Origin: Paenisporosarcina macmurdoensis
Lineage (GTDB): Bacteria; Bacillota; Bacilli; Bacillales_A; Planococcaceae
Assembly (NCBI RefSeq): GCF_042658845.1
Contig: NZ_JBHSRI010000002.1
Coordinates: 682,001-746,000 of the forward strand
DNA length: 64,000 bases
Direction: 5' to 3'
The notes beneath the pieces were generated by a model. That model did no database searches. It was not told where the DNA came from and worked only from the letters and a program-made list of their open reading frames with translations. Positions within the stretch are counted from its first letter, which is position 1. Each line of letters opens with the position of its first letter. Positions 42,592 through 51,920 of this stretch are shown here, one piece after another. A program made the position numbers and the translations under genes.

Positions 42592-42616
42592 TTGGAACAA
42601 AAGGGTATGCTATGAT
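42592..42616 (+). promoter_or_regulatory. possible promoter for mtrB
   Basis: TATGAT (42611-42616) preceded by TGC makes an extended -10 box; TTGGAA at 42592 is rather too close (13 bp). It would let mtrB be expressed apart from folE. Confidence 0.4.
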
Positions 42617-42652
42617 AAATAGACAATTTGGTTCACTTAGGAGGAACATACA

Positions 42653-42874
42653 ATGGCACAAACAGAATACATTGTCATTCGTGCAGAAGAAGATGGAGTA
42701 AATGTTATCGGTCTAACAAGAGGCACTGATACGAAATTTCATCACTCCGAAAAATTAGATCGTGGGGAAGTAATGATTGCCCAATTTACGGAACATACTT
42801 CAGCGATTAAAATCCGTGGAAAAGCAGAAATTCAAACAACACATGGCCAAGTTTTTAGTGAATCTAAAAAATAG
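42653..42874 (+). CDS. mtrB: trp RNA-binding attenuation protein TRAP (MtrB)
   Basis: This 73-residue protein forms the 11-subunit ring that binds GAG/UAG repeats in RNA when tryptophan is bound, ending transcription of trp genes. Residues such as the Lys-x-Lys-like RNA contacts (KIRGKAEIQT) and the Gly-Thr loop (GLTRGTDTKFHHSEKL) match the family; B. subtilis MtrB has 75. The trp operon that it controls in B. subtilis is missing from its place downstream (between aroH and hisC). Confidence 0.95.
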   Translation: MAQTEYIVIRAEEDGVNVIGLTRGTDTKFHHSEKLDRGEVMIAQFTEHTSAIKIRGKAEIQTTHGQVFSESKK

Positions 42875-42905
42875 AATCAGTCTACGTGAATGACTAGCCA
42901 TGCTG

Positions 42906-42914
42906 TGATATAAT
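42906..42914 (+). promoter_or_regulatory. extended -10 promoter for hepS
   Basis: TGATATAAT (TG extended -10 with TATAAT) lies 44 bp before hepS. Confidence 0.5.
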
Positions 42915-42958
42915 GACAAAATACGACACCGGCAACATAGCGAAATGGAGCACGTACC

Positions 42959-43747
42959 ATGAATGGAAAATTCATTCCACAAACAATTGAATCCTTTAAA
43001 TCAAAAATATTGATTTATGTCCGTCATCGGACTCTTCGAAAGCATGCGGGAGAACCGGATCTTCGTGAAGACCGTTTATTTTTTTTGCTTCTTCCTTTGT
43101 TAAACGGGAACCAGTGGGACGATGAACATGAAGAATCTGCTATTTCGGTTGCAGTCATTTATAGTGCTTTAGCGGCACATGATCAAATTAAAGAGTTAAA
43201 TGCATCTTCTAAAAGCCAACAATTAACTGTATTAGCAGGGGATTATTATAGTGGGCTTTATTATCAAATTTTAGCTAACCTTTCTAATATTGACTTGATT
43301 CGTTCGTTATCAAACGGAATTATTGATATTAGTGAAAAAAAAGCATCGGTTTATGACGATGTAAAGCAATCATTTGAAATGTGGATGGAGACCGTTCAAA
43401 CAATTGAAAGTTTATCGATTGAACAGTTTTACGAACATTTTAATTTTGCCTCTTATAAACCATTTGCTCGACGTGGATTGTTAATTCACCGAATTGCATA
43501 TGAGTTAGACCTTGTTAAACAAGGCAAGGTATCTCGTTTCCAAGAATCATTAGCCGATAGTGAACATCATGTAGGTTTTTCTCACACATGGCTCGTATTA
43601 CTGAACCGAGAGCTTGCCATTCAAAAAAATAAAATGATGGAAGAAATTTCACAATCTCACCTACTCAGCCATTCTGTTCAACAATTCTTAGTTGAGCTGT
43701 ATGAACTCCGATTGAATGAGCAAGTGTCTGTCATGAGAGAAAGGTGA
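42959..43747 (+). CDS. hepS: heptaprenyl diphosphate synthase component 1
   Basis: This 262-residue protein is the non-catalytic partner of HepT; the pair makes C35 heptaprenyl diphosphate for the menaquinone-7 side chain. Conserved words are YVRHRTLRKHAGEPDL near the N-terminus, SALAAHDQIKELN and VLAGDYYSGLYYQILA. Length fits B. subtilis HepS (251). The gene is followed by menG and hepT, as expected for this pathway. Confidence 0.9.
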   Translation: MNGKFIPQTIESFKSKILIYVRHRTLRKHAGEPDLREDRLFFLLLPLLNGNQWDDEHEESAISVAVIYSALAAHDQIKELNASSKSQQLTVLAGDYYSGLYYQILANLSNIDLIRSLSNGIIDISEKKASVYDDVKQSFEMWMETVQTIESLSIEQFYEHFNFASYKPFARRGLLIHRIAYELDLVKQGKVSRFQESLADSEHHVGFSHTWLVLLNRELAIQKNKMMEEISQSHLLSHSVQQFLVELYELRLNEQVSVMRER

Positions 43748-43754
43748 CATCAGT

Positions 43755-44456
43755 ATGACCAAAACAAAAGAACAACGCGTCCATGAAGTATTTGAAAAAA
43801 TTTCAGTTAATTACGATAAAATGAATTCAGTCATTAGCTTTCAACAACATAAAAAATGGCGTGAGGACACGATGTCTCGTATGAATGTTCAAAAAGGTAG
43901 CACAACACTAGATGTTTGTTGTGGAACAGCTGATTGGACTATTTCAATGGGACAAGCGGTGGGACCTGAAGGAAAAGCGATTGGGTTAGACTTCAGCCAA
44001 AATATGCTGAATGTGGGTTATGACAAAGTGAAAGCTTTCCCTCAAATTGAGTTGATTCATGGCAATGCTATGGAATTACCATATCCTGATTCTACATTTG
44101 ATTATATTACGATTGGTTTTGGCTTACGAAATGTTCCTGATTATATGCAAGTTTTAAAAGAAATCAACCGTGTTCTTAAACCAGGCGGCATGTTTGTCTG
44201 TTTAGAAACATCCCAGTCTGAATTACCAGGTTATAAGCAATTGTTTCGTTTTTATTTTAAATACGTCATGCCAGTGTTTGGAAAGCTTTTTGCGAAAAGT
44301 TATAAAGAGTATTCTTGGTTACAAGAATCTGCGGAAGATTTCCCTGGAATGAAGGAACTTGCAAAAATGATTGAACAAGCTGGATTTGTTGAAGTTGAAT
44401 ATAAACCATATAGCGGCGGAGCAGCCGCGAGACATATTGGCATGAAAAAAGTTTAA
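43755..44456 (+). CDS. menG: demethylmenaquinone methyltransferase
   Basis: This 233-residue SAM-dependent enzyme methylates demethylmenaquinone, the final step of menaquinone synthesis. Motifs include VFEKISVNYDKMNSVIS, the SAM site LDVCCGTADWTISM (~46-59), IGLDFSQNML and FGLRNVPDYMQVLKEINRVLKPGG. Length equals B. subtilis MenG (formerly ubiE/menH, 233). It lies between hepS and hepT. Confidence 0.96.
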   Translation: MTKTKEQRVHEVFEKISVNYDKMNSVISFQQHKKWREDTMSRMNVQKGSTTLDVCCGTADWTISMGQAVGPEGKAIGLDFSQNMLNVGYDKVKAFPQIELIHGNAMELPYPDSTFDYITIGFGLRNVPDYMQVLKEINRVLKPGGMFVCLETSQSELPGYKQLFRFYFKYVMPVFGKLFAKSYKEYSWLQESAEDFPGMKELAKMIEQAGFVEVEYKPYSGGAAARHIGMKKV

Positions 44457-44479
44457 TTATTGGGAGAAGGTTACTTGTT

Positions 44480-45454
44480 GTGGAAAAGATGAAGTTGAAG
44501 ATGCTCTATTCTGATATGCGTTCAGATTTAGATCTCATCGAAAAAGAATTAGAAATAGCGGTGAATTCGTCTTCAGACTTACTCAATGAAGCTTCTCTTC
44601 ATTTACTACAAGCGGGCGGAAAGCGAATTCGACCCGTTTTTGTTTTGTTAGCAGCTAAATTTGGGCGTTATCAAATTGACCAAATCATGAATGTTGCCGT
44701 CCCGTTAGAGCTTATACATATGGCATCCCTTGTGCACGATGATGTAATTGACGATTCTGAAATGAGACGTGGTCAGTTAACGGTGAAAGCACAGTGGAAT
44801 AATCGAGTCGCCATGTATACCGGCGATTTTATTTTTGCCCGTGCGCTTGAATATATTACCAATATTAAAAGTCCACAAGCGCATCGCATTCTTTCGTACA
44901 CTATGGTCGAAATTTGCGTGGGAGAAATTATTCAGATAGAAGATAAATCTAAATTAGATCAACGTCTTCAAGATTATTTTAGACGCATAAAAAGAAAAAC
45001 AGCTTTATTAATATCCTCTAGCTGTCAACTGGGTGCAGTAGTTTCCGGTGCCGATGAGAAAACGGTTACTCACTTAAAACGATTTGGTTATTATGTAGGA
45101 ATGTCGTTCCAAATCATAGACGATATTCTAGACTTTACATCCACTGATAAAGAATTAGGTAAACCAGCTGGATCAGACTTAATTCAAGGCAACATAACTT
45201 TACCGATTTTGTTCTTAAAAGATTCACCGGATTTTAGACCTGCACTCGAACATGCGATTTCTGGCAATATGACGGAAATTGAGCGGGTTGCATTGGTTAA
45301 AAGAATTCGTGAATCAGATGCAATTGCTAAATCAAAAGCTATAAGCAATCGCTATTTACAAAAAGCCTTAATAGAACTTGATGCACTACCTTCATCGCCT
45401 GCCAAAAAGTCGTTGCGTGAAATTGCGCTTTATATGGGGAAACGTAAATTTTAA
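44480..45454 (+). CDS. hepT: heptaprenyl diphosphate synthase component 2
   Basis: This 324-residue catalytic subunit extends farnesyl diphosphate to C35. Both aspartate-rich motifs are present: LVHDDVIDDSEMRRG (FARM) and QIIDDILDF (SARM), with GGKRIRP in front. Start GTG 44480 lies 9 bp after GGGAGAAGG; ATG 44489 is a possible alternative three codons later. B. subtilis HepT has 320 residues. The product feeds menaquinone, used by the Qcr complex encoded downstream. Confidence 0.95.
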   Translation: MEKMKLKMLYSDMRSDLDLIEKELEIAVNSSSDLLNEASLHLLQAGGKRIRPVFVLLAAKFGRYQIDQIMNVAVPLELIHMASLVHDDVIDDSEMRRGQLTVKAQWNNRVAMYTGDFIFARALEYITNIKSPQAHRILSYTMVEICVGEIIQIEDKSKLDQRLQDYFRRIKRKTALLISSSCQLGAVVSGADEKTVTHLKRFGYYVGMSFQIIDDILDFTSTDKELGKPAGSDLIQGNITLPILFLKDSPDFRPALEHAISGNMTEIERVALVKRIRESDAIAKSKAISNRYLQKALIELDALPSSPAKKSLREIALYMGKRKF

Positions 45455-45458
45455 TAGG

Positions 45459-45487
45459 TTGAACAAACGAAGATACAATGGTAGTAT
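45459..45487 (+). promoter_or_regulatory. sigma-A promoter for ndk
   Basis: TTGAAC (45459-45464) and TAGTAT (45482-45487) are 17 bp apart and lie right after the hepT stop. Confidence 0.5.
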
Positions 45488-45559
45488 TTTTTACGGTGGA
45501 TAAATTACCCTAAACAGTAGGGAATCATTCTCTAAGATTCAATTGAAGGAGTGTTAATT

Positions 45560-46006
45560 ATGGAAAGAACATTTTTAATGGTAAAACCTGATGGCGTACA
45601 ACGTAACTTGATCGGCGAAATCGTAGGTCGTTTCGAAAAGAAAGGCTTCCAATTAGTTGGTTCAAAATTAATGCAAATCACACCTGAACTTGCTGCAGAA
45701 CATTACGGCGAACACAAAGAACGCCCATTCTTCGGTGAATTAGTAGAATTCATTACATCTGGACCAGTTTTCGCAATGGTTTGGGAAGGTGAAAATGTAA
45801 TTTCTGTTGGTCGTTTAATGACAGGAGCTACAAACCCTAAAGAATCTGCACCAGGAACAATTCGTGGAGATTTCGCAGTTACAGTTGGAAAGAACATTAT
45901 TCACGGTTCTGACTCTTCTGATAGCGCTGTTCGTGAAATTGGTTTATTCTTTAAAGAAGAAGAGCTTGTTTCATACTCGAAAGATGCTAACAACTGGATC
46001 AACTAA
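45560..46006 (+). CDS. ndk: nucleoside diphosphate kinase
   Basis: This 148-residue enzyme transfers the gamma phosphate between nucleoside triphosphates and diphosphates. The phospho-histidine is His115 in NIIHGSDS, and MVKPDGVQRNLIGEIV opens the protein. ATG 45560 lies 8 bp after GAAGGAG; the GTG at 45551 overlaps that site. Length matches B. subtilis Ndk (149). A terminator follows. Confidence 0.97.
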   Translation: MERTFLMVKPDGVQRNLIGEIVGRFEKKGFQLVGSKLMQITPELAAEHYGEHKERPFFGELVEFITSGPVFAMVWEGENVISVGRLMTGATNPKESAPGTIRGDFAVTVGKNIIHGSDSSDSAVREIGLFFKEEELVSYSKDANNWIN

Positions 46007-46015
46007 TAAAAGTAA

Positions 46016-46055
46016 GAAGCAGTCAAATGATTTTTCATTTGATTGCTTTTTTATT
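46016..46055 (+). terminator. terminator after ndk
   Basis: AAGCAGTCAAATGA pairs with TCATTTGATTGCTT, then TTTTATTTT. Confidence 0.92.
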
Positions 46056-46117
46056 TTCCGTCAAATTATCTATACGCTATAATTGTCCTATGTAATAAAA
46101 AGAAGGAAGAGCGCCCT

Positions 46118-46888
46118 ATGCCAGATTATCAAGAATTCGGCAAACAGATCAAACGTAAAACAGGCATCGATTTGAGTTTATATAAAGAAGCTCAAATGAG
46201 AAGGCGCTTAACTTCACTTTATGGCAAACGAGGTTATAGTTCATTTTTAACTTATTTAGCCGAACTTCATGTCAATTCAACCTTATTTGAAGAATTTCTA
46301 GAATGCTTAACCATTAATGTGACCGAGTTTTACAGAAACAAAAAATATTGGATAGAATTTGAACAAAGTATTCTGCCCCAGGTAAAAGGAGTCAATGGAA
46401 ACCTGACTATTTGGAGTGCTGGCTGTTCTACAGGAGAAGAGGCCTTTACATTCGCCTATATCAGTAAGTCTTATCTTTCCTCTTATCAAGTGTCTATTAT
46501 GGCAACTGACTTAGACGAAACGATTTTACATAAAGCAAAGCAAGCCTATTATTCGGAGGGTTCTGTTGTCGATGTGTCTGAAGTGATCAAAAACGAATTG
46601 TTTGAACGACATGGCCATTTATATCAGGTAAAGGAACTTTACCGAAAAATGGTGACGTTTAAACAACATAACCTCTTAAATGATCCTTTCATTAAAGATT
46701 GTGATGTCATTATTTGCAGAAACGTTTTGATATACTTTACAGACATTGCTAAGGATTCGATTTATCAGCAATTTTCATCTTCCCTACGTCAAGGTGGAAT
46801 TTTGTTTTTAGGAAGTACGGAGCAAATATTTTACCCGGAAATGTATGGTCTTGAGAGAATCGGTTCGTTCTTTTATCGTAGGAAGTAA
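46118..46888 (+). CDS. cheR: chemotaxis protein methyltransferase CheR
   Basis: This 256-residue enzyme uses SAM to methylate glutamates of chemoreceptors. The N-terminal helical domain (1-75, MRRRLTSLYGKRGY) and the SAM domain with IWSAGCSTGEEAFTFAY, ATDLDETIL and DVIICRNVLIYF are clear. The ATG at 46118 follows AGAAGGAAG; the longer frame would cross the ndk terminator. As in B. subtilis it sits between ndk and aroC, away from other chemotaxis genes. No motility gene is in this window. Confidence 0.95.
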   Translation: MPDYQEFGKQIKRKTGIDLSLYKEAQMRRRLTSLYGKRGYSSFLTYLAELHVNSTLFEEFLECLTINVTEFYRNKKYWIEFEQSILPQVKGVNGNLTIWSAGCSTGEEAFTFAYISKSYLSSYQVSIMATDLDETILHKAKQAYYSEGSVVDVSEVIKNELFERHGHLYQVKELYRKMVTFKQHNLLNDPFIKDCDVIICRNVLIYFTDIAKDSIYQQFSSSLRQGGILFLGSTEQIFYPEMYGLERIGSFFYRRK

Positions 46889-46959
46889 TTAAATTTTTTT
46901 TAGAAAAAAGAGTAGACGCAGTCATTCATAAAATGAACGATGAAAATGAAAAAGTTTTG

Positions 46960-46968
46960 TGGTATAGT
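46960..46968 (+). promoter_or_regulatory. extended -10 promoter for the aro genes
   Basis: TGGTATAGT carries the TG of an extended -10 and TATAGT, 41 bp before aroC. Confidence 0.5.
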
Positions 46969-47009
46969 GTTACTTAAAATACTTTAGCGAGTTGAAGGGG
47001 GAAAGTGTT

Positions 47010-48191
47010 ATGCGTTATTTAACTGCAGGAGAATCTCACGGTCCACAATTGACCGCCATTATAGAAGGCTTACCAGCACAATTAACCATTACAGCAGAAA
47101 TGATAAATAAGGATTTAAAAAGAAGACAAGGTGGACATGGTCGAGGGCGACGTATGCAAATAGAGACCGACACAGTTGATATTACTTCAGGTGTTCGACA
47201 TGGTAAAACACTAGGTTCACCAGTAGCTTTAGTTGTAACAAATGACGACTGGAAACACTGGACACATGTGATGGGTATTGAACCTTTAGAAGAAGGATTA
47301 AACCCGGAAGATGTTAAACGTCAAATTACACGTCCACGTCCTGGTCATGCAGATTTAGTGGGTGGCATGAAATATGGTCATACCGACTTACGTAACGTCT
47401 TAGAACGCTCGTCTGCTCGAGAAACTACCGTTCGTGTGGCAGTTGGGGCAGTTGCAAAACAATTGCTATCAGAACTGGGCATCAGCATTGTCTCTCACGT
47501 AACAGAAATTGGCGGCATCAAAGCAGACACCACAAAAAGTGCAGGATTAAGTGTTGCTCAAATTCGCGGAATTATTGAAGGAGACCCTGTATATTGTGTG
47601 GATCAAGAGGCTTCAAAATTAATGGTTCAAGCTATTGATGAAGCAAAAGAAAATGGAGATTCTATTGGCGGAGTCGTTGAAGTTATCGTGGAAGGTATGC
47701 CAGCAGGAATTGGCAGTTACGTTCATTATGACCGAAAGCTTGATGCCAAATTAGCGATGGCTGTGATGAGTATTAATGCCTTTAAAGGTGTTGAAGTTGG
47801 CATGGGGTTTGAAATGGCACGTAAACCAGGCAGCCAAGTTCACGATGAAATAGAATGGAACCAAGAACAAGGCTATATAAGAACAACCAATCGTTTAGGT
47901 GGCTTAGAAGGTGGTATGTCTACTGGAATGCCTATCGTCATTCGTGGTGTGATGAAGCCTATTCCGACTTTATACAAACCACTACAAAGTGTAGATATTT
48001 CTACGAAAGAACCATTTAAAGCTAGTATTGAACGGTCAGACAGTTGTGCAGTTCCTGCAGCTTCTGTTGTTGCTGAGCATGTCGTTGCTTGGGAAATTGC
48101 AAATGCGATTTTAGATAAATTCCATAGCGATCAAATGCCTCAACTTTTGGAATCAATTAATCAGCACCGTGCATACACAAAGGAGTTCTAA
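47010..48191 (+). CDS. aroC: chorismate synthase
   Basis: This 393-residue FMN-dependent enzyme converts EPSP to chorismate, the last step of the common aromatic pathway (called aroF in B. subtilis). The signatures GESHGPQLTAIIEGLPA, RRQGGHGRGRRM, RPGHADLVGGMKYGH and RSSARETTVRVAVGAV are complete. ATG 47010 follows AAGGGGGA; the frame from 46992 lacks a site. It is followed at once by aroB and aroH. Confidence 0.96.
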   Translation: MRYLTAGESHGPQLTAIIEGLPAQLTITAEMINKDLKRRQGGHGRGRRMQIETDTVDITSGVRHGKTLGSPVALVVTNDDWKHWTHVMGIEPLEEGLNPEDVKRQITRPRPGHADLVGGMKYGHTDLRNVLERSSARETTVRVAVGAVAKQLLSELGISIVSHVTEIGGIKADTTKSAGLSVAQIRGIIEGDPVYCVDQEASKLMVQAIDEAKENGDSIGGVVEVIVEGMPAGIGSYVHYDRKLDAKLAMAVMSINAFKGVEVGMGFEMARKPGSQVHDEIEWNQEQGYIRTTNRLGGLEGGMSTGMPIVIRGVMKPIPTLYKPLQSVDISTKEPFKASIERSDSCAVPAASVVAEHVVAWEIANAILDKFHSDQMPQLLESINQHRAYTKEF

Positions 48192-48194
48192 TTC

Positions 48195-49298
48195 ATGCAA
48201 ACCATTTCAATCGATACGAAACATAAGCATTATGAAGTTTATGTGGGTTCCCACATTTACGAGAGTGCATTGTCTCTTTATACACATCAATTACAAAAAG
48301 CAGACCATGTGGTTATTTTTGTCGACGAAGTGGTAGCGAATCTGCATGGAGAAAAATTACAGAAGCCTCTTGAAACAATAAGTGGCAAGGCTGTACACGT
48401 TTTCAAATTACCAGCAGGTGAATCTAGTAAGGCTGTTGAGACGTTTATGGCGTGTCATTCCTTTTTACTTGAAATAGGTTGTACACGAAAATCAATCATC
48501 TTTGCGCTAGGTGGAGGCGCTTGTGGTGACGTAGTTGGCTTCGTTGCATCAACATTTATGAGGGGTATTCCTTTTTTTCAATGTCCAACGACCATTTTAG
48601 CTCATGATAGTGCAGTAGGTGGAAAAACGGCAATCAATCATCCACAAGGTAAAAATATGATTGGCTCATTTTATCAACCTGAAGCGGTGTTATTCGATGT
48701 CTCAACGTTAAGTACATTGCCTCAACAAGAAATTTTGTCTGGAATGGCAGAAGTAATTAAGCATGCGCTTATTTCTGATCAACAATGGTTACAAGAACTG
48801 TTGGAGTTCCCTTCATTTGCTGACATTTCATCAACTCAGTATTTGGCTTTTTTAGTAAAAGGAATTCAAGTCAAAGCAGCTATTGTTGAAGAGGATGAGT
48901 ATGAGCAATCAGTTAGGAAATACCTCAACTTAGGTCATACTTATGGCCATGCCATTGAGGCTTCAACTGGATTTGGCAAGATCACGCACGGAGAATCAGT
49001 GGCAATCGGCTTAGTGATAGCACTTTTATTAAGCGAGGAAAAACAGTTACTTGACCAAGGAAACGCACGAAAACTATTTGAAGCACTAACTAAATTTGGA
49101 TATTCATTCGACAGTGTTTTAGAACATGGCATCGACGAGCTCCTTTCTTATATGAAACGAGACAAAAAAGCGTCATTCGGAGAACTTCATTTTGTTTTAC
49201 TTGAACAGATTGGCAAACCTTGTATGAATATTGTGTCTGTGGAAGACGTTACTTTGGCACATGAACAATTACGAAAATGGATAAAGGAGGTGCACTAA
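48195..49298 (+). CDS. aroB: 3-dehydroquinate synthase
   Basis: This 367-residue zinc- and NAD-dependent enzyme converts DAHP to 3-dehydroquinate. Motifs: ALGGGACGDVVGFVASTFMRGIPFFQCPTT, DSAVGGKTAINHPQGKN and NLGHTYGHAIEA (zinc histidines) with a later HGESVAIG. Length equals the family (362). It starts three bases after the aroC stop and its own stop overlaps the aroH start by one base (TAATG). Confidence 0.97.
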   Translation: MQTISIDTKHKHYEVYVGSHIYESALSLYTHQLQKADHVVIFVDEVVANLHGEKLQKPLETISGKAVHVFKLPAGESSKAVETFMACHSFLLEIGCTRKSIIFALGGGACGDVVGFVASTFMRGIPFFQCPTTILAHDSAVGGKTAINHPQGKNMIGSFYQPEAVLFDVSTLSTLPQQEILSGMAEVIKHALISDQQWLQELLEFPSFADISSTQYLAFLVKGIQVKAAIVEEDEYEQSVRKYLNLGHTYGHAIEASTGFGKITHGESVAIGLVIALLLSEEKQLLDQGNARKLFEALTKFGYSFDSVLEHGIDELLSYMKRDKKASFGELHFVLLEQIGKPCMNIVSVEDVTLAHEQLRKWIKEVH

Positions 49299-49663
49299 TG
49301 ATAAGAGGCATTCGAGGAGCAACAACCATTATTGAAGATTCAGCATCGCATATATTACTTGAAACTGAAAAGCTTGTTTTAGCTATGGCTAAAGAGAATG
49401 ATATTAAGCCTGAAGATGTCGCATCAGTTATCGTTTCGACAACTACTGATATTGCAGGTGCATTTCCAGCAAAAGCTGTGAGAAGTATTCCTGAATGGAC
49501 ATACGTACCCGTTATGTGTACGCATGAAATGGATGTACCAGGTGCCATCACGATGTGTATACGTGTGTTAATGCATGTCAACACTGAAAAATCACAACGC
49601 GATGTTCATCATGTCTATTTGAATGAAGCTAAAAAACTTCGACCAGATTTAATTACTACCTAA
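49298..49663 (+). CDS. aroH: monofunctional chorismate mutase AroH
   Basis: This 121-residue enzyme of the AroH type converts chorismate to prephenate for Phe and Tyr. It begins MIRGIRGATTI and carries the active-site Arg and Cys/Glu words FPAKAVR, VPVMCTHEMDVPGAI, CIRVLMHV and HHVYLNEAKKLRPDL. B. subtilis AroH has 127. The frame from 49277 starts inside aroB; ATG 49298 follows AAAGGAGG. After aroH the trpEDCFBA genes of B. subtilis are absent and hisC follows directly. Confidence 0.95.
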   Translation: MIRGIRGATTIIEDSASHILLETEKLVLAMAKENDIKPEDVASVIVSTTTDIAGAFPAKAVRSIPEWTYVPVMCTHEMDVPGAITMCIRVLMHVNTEKSQRDVHHVYLNEAKKLRPDLITT

Positions 49664-49688
49664 CGTAAGAAAGTAGAGGCGAAAGACG

Positions 49689-50789
49689 ATGAAGTGGAAA
49701 AATCAATTAACAGGTATGAAACCTTATCAACCAGGAAAATCAACGGATGAAGTGAAAGAAATGTTTGGGCTAGATACGATCGTTAAACTTGCTTCCAACG
49801 AGAATCCTTTTGGCTTTTCATCTAAAGTAAGTGAGTTTTTGGAGAATCAAACAATTAATCATGCAACTTATCCAGATGGCTACGCAAGTGGTTTGCGTAA
49901 AGAACTAGCCAAATCTGTTGGAGTAGAAGAAAACCAACTGCTATTTGGTAATGGTTCTGATGAAATCATTATGATGATTTCTCGCGCTTTGCTTCAACCT
50001 GGAGTTAATACAGTAATGGCCACTCCTACTTTCCCTCAATATCGTCATAACGCTGTGATTGACGGTGCTGAAGTTCGTGAAGTCCTGCTGACGAACGGTG
50101 CACATGATTTACAAGAGATGGCTCGTCAAATCGACGAAAATACAGCAGTCGTTTGGTTGTGTTCACCTAATAATCCAACAGGTATGTTGATTGGACAAGA
50201 TGCATTAGAAGAATTCATTCAAAAAGTATCGAAAGAAGTCCTTGTTGTGTTGGATGAAGCGTATTTCGAATACATAACTGATGCCTCGTACAAGAATGCC
50301 ATTGATTTAATAAAAGAATACGATAATGTCATTGTTTTACGGACGTTTTCAAAAGCCTATGGACTTGCTGGTTTCCGCGTGGGCTATGCAGTGGCACAAC
50401 AAGAGCTGATTGCGCAATTAGATCCAGTTCGTGAACCATTTAACAACACAGTGACGAGTCAAGGTGCAGCACTCGTTGCCTTACAAGATTCATCATTTAT
50501 AGACGATTGTCGCCTTCAAAATGAGTCAGGGAAAAAGCAGTTTGAAGACTATGCAACCTCTCATAACTTGCATATGTATCCTTCACAAGGAAACTTCGTG
50601 CTTCTAGAAGTTAAAGCGGACTCAGATTTAGTATTTGATGGACTAATGAAAAAAGGCTTTATTATTCGAAGCGGGAATGCCTTAGGTACCCCTGGCTATA
50701 TTCGTGTGACGATAGGGACAACTCAGCAAAATGAAGAGTTTCTCCAAAAGCTTACAGAAGTGTTAACAGATGCTGAGGTCTTAGCATGA
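49689..50789 (+). CDS. hisC: histidinol-phosphate / aromatic aminotransferase
   Basis: This 366-residue class I/II PLP aminotransferase acts on imidazole-acetol phosphate and, in Bacillus, also on aromatic keto acids. ASNENPFGFS near the N-terminus, FGNGSDEII, CSPNNPTG and the PLP lysine in RTFSKAYGLAGFRVGYA are all present. As in B. subtilis it lies apart from the his operon, within the aromatic supraoperon, which fits the dual role. Stop and tyrA start overlap. Confidence 0.93.
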   Translation: MKWKNQLTGMKPYQPGKSTDEVKEMFGLDTIVKLASNENPFGFSSKVSEFLENQTINHATYPDGYASGLRKELAKSVGVEENQLLFGNGSDEIIMMISRALLQPGVNTVMATPTFPQYRHNAVIDGAEVREVLLTNGAHDLQEMARQIDENTAVVWLCSPNNPTGMLIGQDALEEFIQKVSKEVLVVLDEAYFEYITDASYKNAIDLIKEYDNVIVLRTFSKAYGLAGFRVGYAVAQQELIAQLDPVREPFNNTVTSQGAALVALQDSSFIDDCRLQNESGKKQFEDYATSHNLHMYPSQGNFVLLEVKADSDLVFDGLMKKGFIIRSGNALGTPGYIRVTIGTTQQNEEFLQKLTEVLTDAEVLA

Positions 50790-51886
50790 CCACGCATATA
50801 TTAATTGTAGGATTAGGGTTAATTGGTGGCTCACTTGCTTTGGCCATCCAAAAAAATCCTGAGGTGAAAGTGATTGGTTTTGACACCGATTCACATACCG
50901 TTCGCAAAGCGAAAAAATTAGGTGTCATACACGATATGGCATTTAACTTAAAAGAATCCGCGAAGATGGCAGATTTCATCATTTTTGCAACTCCAGTAAA
51001 TGCAACTGTTCAATTGATGAATGAAGCACAAAGCTGGCAACTAAAAAAAAATGTCATTTTAACAGATACAGGAAGCACGAAGAAAATCATCATGGAGAAA
51101 GCAAAGTCCCTAAAAGCACGTGGAATTACGTTTATTGGTGGACATCCTATGGCTGGTTCCCATAAAAGTGGGGTGGAGGCAGCGAAAGCGCATTTGTTTG
51201 AAAATGCTTACTATATGCTGACTCCATTAGAACATGAAGATGAACATCATATTCAATCACTTGAAATGATTTTACAACCGGCAAAAGGGAAGATTTTACG
51301 AGTGCTTGCGCATGAGCATGACCATATGACAGCAGTCGTTAGTCACTTTCCACATCTAATTGCAGCATCTCTTGTTCATCAATTATCGAGTGAAAATGAA
51401 GAATATCCATTTACTCGACAACTTGCGGCAGGTGGATTTCGAGACACCACTCGAATTGCTTCGTCGAACCCGGTAATGTGGAGAGATATTACGATTCAAA
51501 ATCGCATGGAATTAGTCAAACAGTTAGACAAATGGCAAAGTGAAATGGATACCGTGAAATCGTTACTTATGCAAGCTGAACCTGCCAATATTGAGCACTA
51601 CTTTTCAAGGGCTAAATATGTAAGAGACGAATTGCCGATCACTTCTCAAGGTGCCATGTATTCTGTCTACGATTTGCATGTCGATGTTCCAGACTACCCA
51701 GGTGTTATTTCAGAAGTCACAGGGCTTTTAGCGAAACATTTAATCAGCATTACTAATTTACGTATTGTTGAAACGCGTGAAGACGTTTTCGGGATATTGG
51801 TCATTAGTTTTCAATCAATTGATGATCGTCAACGTGCATCTAGTAGTATTGAACAAGAAACCGACTATGAGACGTATATTTCATAA
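50786..51886 (+). CDS. tyrA: prephenate dehydrogenase TyrA
   Basis: This 366-residue NAD enzyme oxidises prephenate to 4-hydroxyphenylpyruvate. The Rossmann motif GLGLIGGSLALA is at residues 8-19; GGHPMAGSHKSGVEAA carries the catalytic His; a C-terminal ACT domain (VDVPDYPGVISEVTGLLAKHLISI, from ~295) probably senses tyrosine. Length matches B. subtilis TyrA (371). It overlaps hisC by 4 bp. Confidence 0.95.
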   Translation: MTTHILIVGLGLIGGSLALAIQKNPEVKVIGFDTDSHTVRKAKKLGVIHDMAFNLKESAKMADFIIFATPVNATVQLMNEAQSWQLKKNVILTDTGSTKKIIMEKAKSLKARGITFIGGHPMAGSHKSGVEAAKAHLFENAYYMLTPLEHEDEHHIQSLEMILQPAKGKILRVLAHEHDHMTAVVSHFPHLIAASLVHQLSSENEEYPFTRQLAAGGFRDTTRIASSNPVMWRDITIQNRMELVKQLDKWQSEMDTVKSLLMQAEPANIEHYFSRAKYVRDELPITSQGAMYSVYDLHVDVPDYPGVISEVTGLLAKHLISITNLRIVETREDVFGILVISFQSIDDRQRASSSIEQETDYETYIS

Positions 51887-51920
51887 CAACAGCAAAATGC
51901 CAAAGAAGGGTGTGAGTGAA

